NCBI GenBank assembly: GCA_002482815.1
Contig: DLGS01000138.1
Span: forward strand, 1-11,642
Source: Bacteroidetes bacterium UBA7688
Lineage (GTDB): Bacteria; Bacteroidota; Bacteroidia; Chitinophagales; Chitinophagaceae
Direction of reading: 5' to 3'
Length of the DNA: 11,642 nucleotides
Shown here: positions 5,027 to 11,642 of the stretch, piece after piece
How positions within the stretch are numbered: the stretch's first letter is position 1
Layout: every line of letters starts with the position of its first letter
Translations under genes and position numbers: made by a program
Notes under the pieces: model-generated
Seen by the model: only the letters and a program-made list of their open reading frames with translations
Told to the model about the DNA's origin: nothing
The model's database searches: none

Positions 5027-6928
5027 ATGTGTGGCATAGCAGGAATCATCGGAACAACCATCACTGAAATCACTTTGCACAAAGCATTGGAGACGATGAC
5101 TCACCGTGGTCCTGATAGTCGGGGAACATTTTCAGACAAAAATATAACACTCCTGCATACCCGATTATCCATACAAGATTTAAGCGAGAGTGCCAATCAG
5201 CCATTGTTTTCAGCAGACCAGCGTTACTGTATTATTTTCAATGGAGAAATTTACAATCATCTTGAAATAAGGGCAAAACCCGAATTAAAGGGGCAAAAAT
5301 TTCAATCCCAATCAGATACCGAAACCTTACTGTATGGCTATATCCATTTCGGCAAAGCAATTCTGGAAATGCTGAACGGCATATTCGCTTTTATCATTTA
5401 CGACAGAGAAAAAAGACAACTATTTGCAGCCAGAGATGCTTTTGGTGTAAAACCATTTTACTATTATTCCGGTAAAAATATTTTCAGTTTTGCCTCTGAA
5501 ATTAAGACGCTTCTCCAACTTTCAAACATTGAAAAATCAACCAATCCCAATGCACTTTTTCAAACTTTACTATTGCAATGGCAATTGGGTGAAGAAACAG
5601 GATTCCTGAATGTCAAAAAATTATTACCGGGTCATTATGTCGACTTAAATGTTGATAATGCAAAAAATTTCAGAATAGAAAGATGGTCTACTGAAAAACT
5701 AAACGGAACTTATGAAGTAAGAACGGAAGAAGAATGGATCAGCAAGCTGGATGAGGCCTTGAACAATGCTGTCCGGCGACAGCTTTTATCCGACAAACCA
5801 ATTGCTTACTTCCTTTCCGGAGGATTAGACTCAAGCTTATTGCTGGCCATTGCGCATAAAACAGCACCGGAAAAAACGCTAAAAGCATTTACAATTGATG
5901 CAGGAAAAGATTTTTTAAAAGAAGGGTTCAGCGAAGATTTGCCTTATGCAAAAATGGTTGCAAAACATTTAAACATTGAACTTGAAATTATTGATGCATC
6001 AATCGATTTCCTGAACGATTTTGATGCAATGATTTACCACCTGGATGAGGCACAAGCTGATATTGCCCCAATGTTTGTACAACAAATATCCAAAGTTGCA
6101 AAGCGGGAAGGTTATGATGTGTTAATAGGTGGGGTTGGCGGAGATGATATTTTCTCCGGCTACCGCAGGCATCAGGCTCTGGCTTACGAAAATAAGATAG
6201 AGGCAACACCATTAATACTAAGAAAGGCGCTTCAGCAAATCAGTACATTCCTGCCGGAAAACAATAAAACGAGAAGGCTAATAAAACTGTCGAAAAGCAT
6301 TGACCAACCAGGTTTGCAGCGAATGTTCAGCTACTTCTTTTGGAACGACAAAGGGACTATTCAGGCTTTATTTACAAAAGAATATCGCGACAAAATCGAT
6401 ACCCATAATATCGAAGATTTCTTTTCAGCGCATCTTGCTGAAATACCAGATGAAACCAATCCGCTCAATCAGATTTTGTACCTTGAACAAAATAGTTTTT
6501 TGCCCAACCACAACCTAAACTATACCGACAAAATGGGGATGGCAGAAGGAGTGGAAATAAGGGTACCGTTTTTAGATAATGAGCTTATTGAGTTAGCAGC
6601 AAAGATTCCGCCGGAGCTGAAAATGAAAGGCACCACAACTAAATATCTGCTCAAAAAAGTGGCGGAAAAGTACTTACCCAAAGAAGTGATTTACCGGTCA
6701 AAAACAGGATTTGGTGCACCCATCCGCAGCTGGATACAGGAAGACAAAACATTCCAAAGTGCAGTGTGGGAGCGACTAAACCGTCCGTCTTTTATTGACC
6801 GCAATATCTTCGACCATCAGGCAATTGAACAATTATTTCAGGATACCGTTCATAAAAAAAGAGACAACAGTTATACACTGTTATCTCTTCTTGCTATTGA
6901 AAGCTGGTTAAGACAATTTGTCGATTAA
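5027..6928 (+). CDS. asnB: Asparagine synthase-type glutamine amidotransferase (glutamine-hydrolysing)
   Basis: The protein has 633 residues. The N-terminal class II glutaminase domain starts at once with MCGIAGI, so Cys2 becomes the catalytic nucleophile after Met removal. It also has HRGPD (26-30), RLSIQDL (46-52) and FNGEIYN (71-77). The C-terminal synthetase domain has the PP-loop SGGLDSS (264-270) and GVGGDDIFSGYRR (369-381). Ammonia from glutamine is passed to an adenylylated carboxylate. This long AsnB class is found both as housekeeping asparagine synthetase and in surface-polysaccharide clusters, where members amidate sugar carboxylates. Tight coupling to a glycosyltransferase gene (2-base gap) favours a glycan role here, but that is inference. 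Its stop codon shares TTAA with the stop of the convergent SNF2 gene. Its last codons also contain an antisense stem-loop. Confidence 0.9.
   Translation: MCGIAGIIGTTITEITLHKALETMTHRGPDSRGTFSDKNITLLHTRLSIQDLSESANQPLFSADQRYCIIFNGEIYNHLEIRAKPELKGQKFQSQSDTETLLYGYIHFGKAILEMLNGIFAFIIYDREKRQLFAARDAFGVKPFYYYSGKNIFSFASEIKTLLQLSNIEKSTNPNALFQTLLLQWQLGEETGFLNVKKLLPGHYVDLNVDNAKNFRIERWSTEKLNGTYEVRTEEEWISKLDEALNNAVRRQLLSDKPIAYFLSGGLDSSLLLAIAHKTAPEKTLKAFTIDAGKDFLKEGFSEDLPYAKMVAKHLNIELEIIDASIDFLNDFDAMIYHLDEAQADIAPMFVQQISKVAKREGYDVLIGGVGGDDIFSGYRRHQALAYENKIEATPLILRKALQQISTFLPENNKTRRLIKLSKSIDQPGLQRMFSYFFWNDKGTIQALFTKEYRDKIDTHNIEDFFSAHLAEIPDETNPLNQILYLEQNSFLPNHNLNYTDKMGMAEGVEIRVPFLDNELIELAAKIPPELKMKGTTTKYLLKKVAEKYLPKEVIYRSKTGFGAPIRSWIQEDKTFQSAVWERLNRPSFIDRNIFDHQAIEQLFQDTVHKKRDNSYTLLSLLAIESWLRQFVD
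6854..6889 (-). terminator. Intrinsic terminator of the SNF2 gene, inside the 3' end of asnB
   Basis: Read on the minus strand, 6889-6859 forms a 13-bp stem (AAGAGATAACAGT / ACTGTTGTCTCTT, one G-U pair) with a 5-base loop. It is followed by a T run (6860-6854). The stem begins 35 bases past the SNF2 stop. On the plus strand the G-U becomes an A-C mismatch and no T run follows, so the signal works one way only. The bases also encode KKRDNSYTLLSLL of the amidotransferase. Confidence 0.75.
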
Positions 6929-9900
6929 CTGAATAAATATGCAATATCTTCTCTGGTCAATCGTTTCATAATAGCACTGTCGTCCGATATCAAGTCTTCT
7001 GCCAGTAAGCGTTTCCTTTCTTGCAGTAACAACATTTTCTCTTCAATTGTATCCTTACAAATGAAGCGGTATGCAAATACAGACTTGGTCTGGCCTATCC
7101 TGTGGGTGCGGTCAATGGCTTGTTGCTCAACAGCCGGATTCCACCATGGATCAACAATATAAACGTAATCGGCAGCTGTGAGGTTAAGACCGACACCACC
7201 TGCTTTCAATGAAATCAGGAACACTTTGCATTCACTGTTTTCCTGAAACTCAACAATGGCTTTCTCACGGTCAGTATTGGTTGTACTACCATCGAAATAC
7301 ACAAATGGAATTCCTTTTTCAATCAATGCATTTCTGATTAATCCCAGCATTCCCAGGAACTGAGAGAAAACCAGGGCCTTATGTTCACCTGTATTTTCAG
7401 TTAATTCCCGTATTAATTCATCCAGCTTCACAGAGTGATTATCATATTTCTCTGTATCATTTACAATAGCCGGAGAATCACAAATCTGACGCAGTCGGGT
7501 AAGCCCTTGCAGAATATGAAACTGTGATTTATTCATTCCCTGCTCATCAATCATTCCCAATATTTTGGACTGATAATTGCTACGGTAAGCCTCGTATATT
7601 TTGCGCTGGTCTTTACCCATTTCGCAATACAAAACAGTCTCGGTTTTTGCAGGAAGATCCTTTGCCACCTGATCTTTGGTTCGGCGAAGCATAAAAGGAT
7701 AAACCAGTTTTTTCAACTGATCTTTCGATTCTTTTTCCTGGAATTTATCGATTGGCAAAGCAAATTCGTTCAGGAAAAAATCACGTGTACCCAACATTCC
7801 CGGATTCAGGAAGTTCATCTGCGCATACAAATCAAATGTATTGTTCTGAATCGGCGTACCACTCAATGCCAAACGATATTTAGCGTTGATCAGGTTGGCC
7901 GCTTTTGTTGCTAATGATTTTGGATTTTTAATCGCTTGCGATTCATCGAGCACCACATAATCGAATTCAATCTCGGTGAACATTTTGATGTCACTACGGA
8001 TAGTTCCGTAAGAGGTAATGATGATATCAATTTCATCAAATACTTTGATATTATTTGCCCGTTTTGGTCCGTGGTGAATTACGGCCCTGAAATCAGGAAT
8101 AAACTTCTGAATCTCTTTTTCCCAGTTATAAGTAAGTGTAGTTGGACAAACAACCAGGAATTTTGCCTTGGGGTTTTCATTTTTATAATGCGCCAACCAC
8201 GAAAGTGTCTGAACTGTTTTACCCAGACCCATATCATCGGCCAAAAGCCCACCCCAGCCTGCTTCTTTCAGAAACATAAGCCATTGAAAACCTACAATCT
8301 GATACGGACGCAATATCGCTTTCAGATTTTCTGGCGCCTGAATACTGCTGTAGTCATTGCCAACAATTTTGTCCAGGCGTTCTTTCTTTTCCTCCAGCTC
8401 CTGTTGCAATGCATTTTCATCTACTTCCGAAAGTAATTCATCCAGGATACTGAAATGTATTTTTTTGACCTTCAATTTATCGCCGTCAATCTCACCCATC
8501 TTGGTAAGCAGCGTAAATTTCTGCATCATATTTTCGGGCAATATTCCGATACTGCCATCTTTCAATTTGACAAAATTCTCTTTTCTACCCAGCGCTTTCT
8601 TCACATCTGCAATCGTCACCACCTGGTCACCAAACGTAATATCCACGGTAGTTTCGAACCAATCGATATTACTGTTAATATGCACTTTCGTTTCAGCTTT
8701 GTGACGGTTAATACGCAGTGATTTCAGGTTATCGTAACCCATCAGCTGCACCTGCCATTCCTGCATTTTTTCGTTGAACAGATGATACCAGTTCGACTTC
8801 AATACATTTTTAGAATGAATGTAGAAGTGCTTTTCGCGCATACTGTAGAGCATATTCTCGTGCAGCGACTGTATCATATTGCAAAACTCCGTTTCAGCAA
8901 CAGTATCCCTTTCAATGATGGTTACCTGGCCGTCGACAGCCTGAATGATTTGTACTGCATCTCCCAGTTTGGCTTCTATGCCGTTATAAATAAAGGTTGG
9001 CTTCAGGTGCAGCGACTCTGCCTGCTCATACATATACAATCTGTAATGAACGGGCACATCAGTCAGCACCTTCATTAACTCCGGAGCAAAACTAATTTCA
9101 ACGACTTTACGCCATTCTACCAACTTCTGCTCCAGGAAATCATTCCATTCTTTACCCGGCACCTGTTTTTTGCCATCGGGCAAAAATTGTTCAACAATCG
9201 AAATCTGTGCCACGTTAGCTACACAGTGCAATTGATTTTGGTATTGCACAATAGCTGCATTCAACATCTTAACGGCAGAAAATGCCAGCTCTTCCTCTTC
9301 AATCAGCCAGGTAAGGGAGACAATGTAATTTGCCCCTTTCTTCTCGACCTTCAGAACAGGCGAAGGCGCTATATGTGAGAGGGTAACGGGTTTCAAACCT
9401 TTACTGGTAAAAGCTTTTCCCGGCTCGTGCAAAAAGCAGCGGGCAGACAATTCGCTTTTTTGAAATAAGGTTTTATATTTAGGTAAAAGATATTCCCACA
9501 AAGGGTGAAATAATTCCTGGTCAAGATGGTCTTTAAGAACCGATTGATAATCACCAAGAAAATCGCCGAAGGGCAAAGACTTTTTCAGATATTTTACAAT
9601 TTCTTCGGGCATTGTCTTTCGGGCAATGGCTATCCACTCCTGCTCCAGCGGCTCAAACACTTCGGTGTTGATATATTTCTGCAGTTCTATTTTCTCAATC
9701 TTATCAATAAACTTGGTTTGCTCTTCGTCGGTTTCTCCTGTCACCAGTTCAATACCACAATGGGGATACCAGTCAGTTTGTGTTTCCAGCACAAGGCCCA
9801 GATGTTTGGGTTCTGTTTCTTCTGCCACTTCCTGCACCGCTGTTTCCACAATGGCTACCGGTGCTGCTCCTATCTTTTTTATAGAAGTATCTAAAACACG

Positions 9901-10659
9901 CAGGAATGGTTTTCCGTTCTCATAAATAAAATCAAACTTTCCTTCTAGGTCATCGCTCAGACTGTATCCATATAATTTAAGCAGTTTATTCTTCTGGTCA
10001 TCCCAGTTTTGCAAAGAGCGGAAATATTGCGCCCCATGCTGGTTGAATAATTGTAAGAATAAAGTTGATTTATGCACGCAAACGGGATACATCGCTTCGT
10101 CGCAACTGCATGAGGTATCAAAATAACGATCCTCATTTTGCAATAAGGTCACCTCGCGAAATCCCTTACCATCGGGCACCTTAGCGATTACCTTTTCACT
10201 TTTGGCAGATAAAATTTCACATCTGTTTTCGGCAGCCAAAGCTGTCGCTTCCTCCATGATGGCCTCGTTGGTAAACAAGCGAAGCAGTGGAGGATTGATA
10301 TCACGCATACGAACAGTAGTATGCTTCTGGTCGTAATGAACCTGTGTGTTCTGAAAAAAACCACTCAGCACCAAATCATTCAAATGAAACAAAGCAGCAA
10401 CTTCGTGACGGCAGATTTCACCCAGATTATACGGACATTGGCAGCGAACAGAAACCTGCTCTGGTTGTAAAAATTTGGATACAGTAACGGTATAAAAATT
10501 GTTATAGACATCGTTGCGCACGCGGAAACGCACTTGCTCAATATGATAATCTATATCCAGCAGAGACACGCCACGGGCAAAGAAAATCTTCTTGCCGCGG
10601 GTAATAACCTGACCGGATCCATGATTATAAACGAACCTTAGTAATGAGGGTAATGACAT
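6925..10659 (-). CDS. SNF2-family DNA-dependent ATPase with two SWIM zinc fingers
   Basis: This 1,244-residue protein has two CxCx7CxH SWIM motifs near the N-terminus: Cys73-Cys75-Cys83-His85 and Cys184-Cys186-Cys194-His196. After a long region without motifs I recognise (about 210-780) comes a full SNF2 motor. It has LRPYQIVGFQWL, motif I DDMGLGKT near residue 810, motif II DESQ near 905 and SGTPIQNN near 936. The C-terminal RecA lobe has LVFSQFLGML, FDGSTTNTDRE, SLKAGGVGLNLT, DPWWNPAVEQQAIDRTHRIGQT and a final RKRLLAEDLI. Bacterial proteins of this layout are predicted to translocate on double-stranded DNA and displace or remodel bound proteins; the exact role is unknown. It converges on asnB with a 4-base overlap and has its own promoter. 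No methylase or nuclease neighbour suggests a defence system. Confidence 0.92.
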   Translation of the reverse strand: MSLPSLLRFVYNHGSGQVITRGKKIFFARGVSLLDIDYHIEQVRFRVRNDVYNNFYTVTVSKFLQPEQVSVRCQCPYNLGEICRHEVAALFHLNDLVLSGFFQNTQVHYDQKHTTVRMRDINPPLLRLFTNEAIMEEATALAAENRCEILSAKSEKVIAKVPDGKGFREVTLLQNEDRYFDTSCSCDEAMYPVCVHKSTLFLQLFNQHGAQYFRSLQNWDDQKNKLLKLYGYSLSDDLEGKFDFIYENGKPFLRVLDTSIKKIGAAPVAIVETAVQEVAEETEPKHLGLVLETQTDWYPHCGIELVTGETDEEQTKFIDKIEKIELQKYINTEVFEPLEQEWIAIARKTMPEEIVKYLKKSLPFGDFLGDYQSVLKDHLDQELFHPLWEYLLPKYKTLFQKSELSARCFLHEPGKAFTSKGLKPVTLSHIAPSPVLKVEKKGANYIVSLTWLIEEEELAFSAVKMLNAAIVQYQNQLHCVANVAQISIVEQFLPDGKKQVPGKEWNDFLEQKLVEWRKVVEISFAPELMKVLTDVPVHYRLYMYEQAESLHLKPTFIYNGIEAKLGDAVQIIQAVDGQVTIIERDTVAETEFCNMIQSLHENMLYSMREKHFYIHSKNVLKSNWYHLFNEKMQEWQVQLMGYDNLKSLRINRHKAETKVHINSNIDWFETTVDITFGDQVVTIADVKKALGRKENFVKLKDGSIGILPENMMQKFTLLTKMGEIDGDKLKVKKIHFSILDELLSEVDENALQQELEEKKERLDKIVGNDYSSIQAPENLKAILRPYQIVGFQWLMFLKEAGWGGLLADDMGLGKTVQTLSWLAHYKNENPKAKFLVVCPTTLTYNWEKEIQKFIPDFRAVIHHGPKRANNIKVFDEIDIIITSYGTIRSDIKMFTEIEFDYVVLDESQAIKNPKSLATKAANLINAKYRLALSGTPIQNNTFDLYAQMNFLNPGMLGTRDFFLNEFALPIDKFQEKESKDQLKKLVYPFMLRRTKDQVAKDLPAKTETVLYCEMGKDQRKIYEAYRSNYQSKILGMIDEQGMNKSQFHILQGLTRLRQICDSPAIVNDTEKYDNHSVKLDELIRELTENTGEHKALVFSQFLGMLGLIRNALIEKGIPFVYFDGSTTNTDREKAIVEFQENSECKVFLISLKAGGVGLNLTAADYVYIVDPWWNPAVEQQAIDRTHRIGQTKSVFAYRFICKDTIEEKMLLLQERKRLLAEDLISDDSAIMKRLTREDIAYLFS

Positions 10660-10698
10660 AATTTATTGCACAAATGCCAATTCGAAAAAGGCAATTTG

Positions 10699-10730
10699 CA
10701 AAAGTAACGAATTATCGGTCATTACCGCAA
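10699..10730 (-). promoter_or_regulatory. Promoter of the SNF2 gene
   Basis: On the minus strand a TTG (10730-10728) is followed after 21 bases by TACTTTTG (10706-10699), a full match to the TAnnTTTG -7 element. The spacing equals that of the plus-strand promoter at 3830-3861. The leader to the ATG at 10659 would be about 35 bases. Confidence 0.6.
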
Positions 10731-10746
10731 TTTGATAATTTGATAA
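10731..10746. repeat. Tandem 8-base repeat upstream of the SNF2 promoter
   Basis: TTTGATAA occurs twice in direct succession, abutting the -33 TTG of the SNF2 promoter. It lies in the 207-base spacer between the SNF2 start and the stop of the PH-domain gene. It could be a regulator site or simply AT-rich sequence. I see no clear terminator for the PH-domain gene in this spacer. Confidence 0.4.
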
Positions 10747-10866
10747 TGTGTGATTTAGGAGAATGTTTGCATCTGATTTTAAGAATTTACCTATCCAGTC
10801 AATTTAACACCCGAAAATCAATGTCCGGACAATTTCCAAACGGAGATCCTCAAAAAGCTTGCCCGG

Positions 10867-11292
10867 TCACAATTCTTCCCTTTTTATTTTCACTTGAATT
10901 TCTGGATTGATTTGCTGCAAATGAGATACAAATCCTTGTTTGTCTTTGGGCGAAACAATAACAATATCATACTTATTGTACCGGATTTCTATTCTGCCGG
11001 CAATAGACGCCGCGGGTGAACTCAAAATACTTGTTGTGTCTTCGATTTTTGTTATGCTTTTTATGGGAATATTTTTGTTGACCAGCAAACCACTTTTAAT
11101 CCCTAAAATATTATGCTGAATTGAATACTTTGTGGTAAAAAATGTGTGGGTTACAAATGCAAGAACAGGCAGCGTAAAGCATATGCCCAGCCAAAAGGTG
11201 TCGATACTTATCACAACACCAACCCCGATCATCAAAACATAAACCGGAATAATCAGGCTCCAGCCAATACGGGAAGGATATACTTTCATCAT
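10867..11292 (-). CDS. Two-helix membrane protein with bPH_4-like PH domain
   Basis: The protein has 141 residues. Two hydrophobic spans (about 11-30 and 33-52) form a hairpin in the membrane. The rest is a small beta-rich domain: YSIQHNILGIKSGLLVNKNI, PIKSITKIEDTTSILSSPAAS, RIEIRYNKYDIVIVSPKDKQGF. The pattern 'I..G......IPI.SI.KIE.T....SSPA.S..RIEI.Y.K.D...ISPKDK' is what I know from the bPH_4 (YyaB-like) family, whose function is not established. The domain probably faces the cytoplasm. Two ATG codons stand in a row; either may start. It begins 3 bases after the stop of the secreted-protein gene upstream, so it is probably read from the same transcript. Its product has no obvious functional link to that protein. 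Confidence 0.82.
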   Translation of the reverse strand: MMKVYPSRIGWSLIIPVYVLMIGVGVVISIDTFWLGICFTLPVLAFVTHTFFTTKYSIQHNILGIKSGLLVNKNIPIKSITKIEDTTSILSSPAASIAGRIEIRYNKYDIVIVSPKDKQGFVSHLQQINPEIQVKIKREEL

Positions 11293-11295
11293 TTA

Positions 11296-11642
11296 TTATT
11301 GATTTACTTTAAGAAGTTTTTGCACACCAATCAGGTTTTGGTTTGATTTATCATAGGTTTTGATAAAATATAAACCCGAAGCAAGACGGCTGAGATTAAT
11401 AACAGCACCGGTATTTTCCTGTGCGACCATCTTTCCGTCTGTTGCATAAATAATAAAATTGGCCGGAATCTTTGTTTCAATCGTCAATCTGTCTGTGGCC
11501 GGGTTTGGAAAAATCTTAAAATCGTCAGTTGTGGTGGCAGCGGCAGGCAAACCAGTCGGAATTTTAATAACAACGGTATAATCCTCCGTTTGTCCGTTCT
11601 GCAAATTGTCGCAGGCAGTGCCGAGCGTTGCATTATCGGCTT
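11296..11642 (-). CDS. T9SS-secreted protein, C-terminal part (GEVED-like end plus type A sorting domain)
   Basis: The minus strand is open from the window edge to a TAA at 11296. The edge reading is ADNATLGTACDNLQNGQTEDYTV, so an internal TTG at 11604 is not a real start. QNGQTEDYTVVI matches the end of a GEVED-type module ('GEVEDYTV'). A Thr/Ala/Pro linker follows, then a type A sorting domain: KIFPNPATDRLTIET with the PNP motif, FIIYATDGKMV, INLSRLASGLYFIKTY and a final GVQKLLKVNQ. Such tails direct export across the outer membrane by the type IX system and are then removed while the protein is anchored or released. The cargo function is outside the window. The PH-domain gene follows after 3 bases. 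Confidence 0.88.
   Translation of the reverse strand, partial: ADNATLGTACDNLQNGQTEDYTVVIKIPTGLPAAATTTDDFKIFPNPATDRLTIETKIPANFIIYATDGKMVAQENTGAVINLSRLASGLYFIKTYDKSNQNLIGVQKLLKVNQ

Noticed and set aside
7936..9894. Several plus-strand open frames of 60-170 codons opposite the SNF2 gene
   Set aside because: They are antisense shadows of a long, well-supported coding sequence, with compositions that follow from it.
6925..10659. SNF2 ATPase as part of a phage-defence system
   Set aside because: Defence systems with SNF2 proteins carry nuclease, methylase or other partners, and none is adjacent here; the neighbours are glycan and envelope genes.
10822..10831. 10-bp palindrome TGTCCGGACA
   Set aside because: About ten palindromes of this length are expected by chance in the window, and no T run makes it a terminator.
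10674..10910. 78-codon plus-strand open frame in the SNF2/PH spacer
   Set aside because: It covers the predicted SNF2 promoter, runs into the 3' end of the PH-domain gene on the opposite strand, and resembles no family I know.

Overview
The window looks like a chromosomal piece from a member of the Bacteroidota. A C-terminal type IX secretion (T9SS) sorting domain follows a GEVED-like module at the right edge. Several genes are preceded by the phylum's TAnnTTTG promoter -7 element, and starts lack Shine-Dalgarno sites. Base composition is moderately AT-rich. I cannot place it below phylum from sequence alone. I see no tRNA, rRNA, CRISPR array, insertion sequence or phage gene, and no gene-free stretch longer than about 210 bases.

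Left edge (1-706, minus strand): the N-terminal part of an exported protein that runs off the window, preceded by a 139-residue exported protein that resembles a free-standing T9SS tail domain. A 171-base spacer (707-877) with one 14-bp palindrome separates these from the next block.

Surface-glycan block (878-6928): it is divergent. On the minus strand lie a GT4-type glycosyltransferase, a CMP-Kdo synthetase-like cytidylyltransferase (KdsB type), and an iron-type alcohol dehydrogenase that closely resembles Kdo 8-oxidase KdnB. On the plus strand lie a second GT4-type glycosyltransferase and, 2 bases later, an AsnB-type glutamine amidotransferase. The two arms share a 53-65 base promoter region. 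The likely theme is synthesis and decoration of a lipopolysaccharide or other surface glycan, with an acidic octulosonic sugar modified at C8. The aminotransferase KdnA, which normally completes 8-amino-Kdo synthesis, is not in the window.

Right block (6925-11642, minus strand): a 1,244-residue SNF2-family ATPase with two N-terminal SWIM zinc fingers, a small two-helix membrane protein with a bPH_4-like PH domain, and the C-terminus of a T9SS-secreted protein. The SNF2 gene and the amidotransferase gene converge and share one TTAA as their two stop codons. The apparent terminator of the SNF2 gene is embedded, antisense, in the last codons of the amidotransferase gene.

I did not find a convincing wholly new system. 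The most notable points are the kdsB-kdnB pair without kdnA, the terminator hidden inside the opposing gene, and the very short leaders predicted for the glycan genes.
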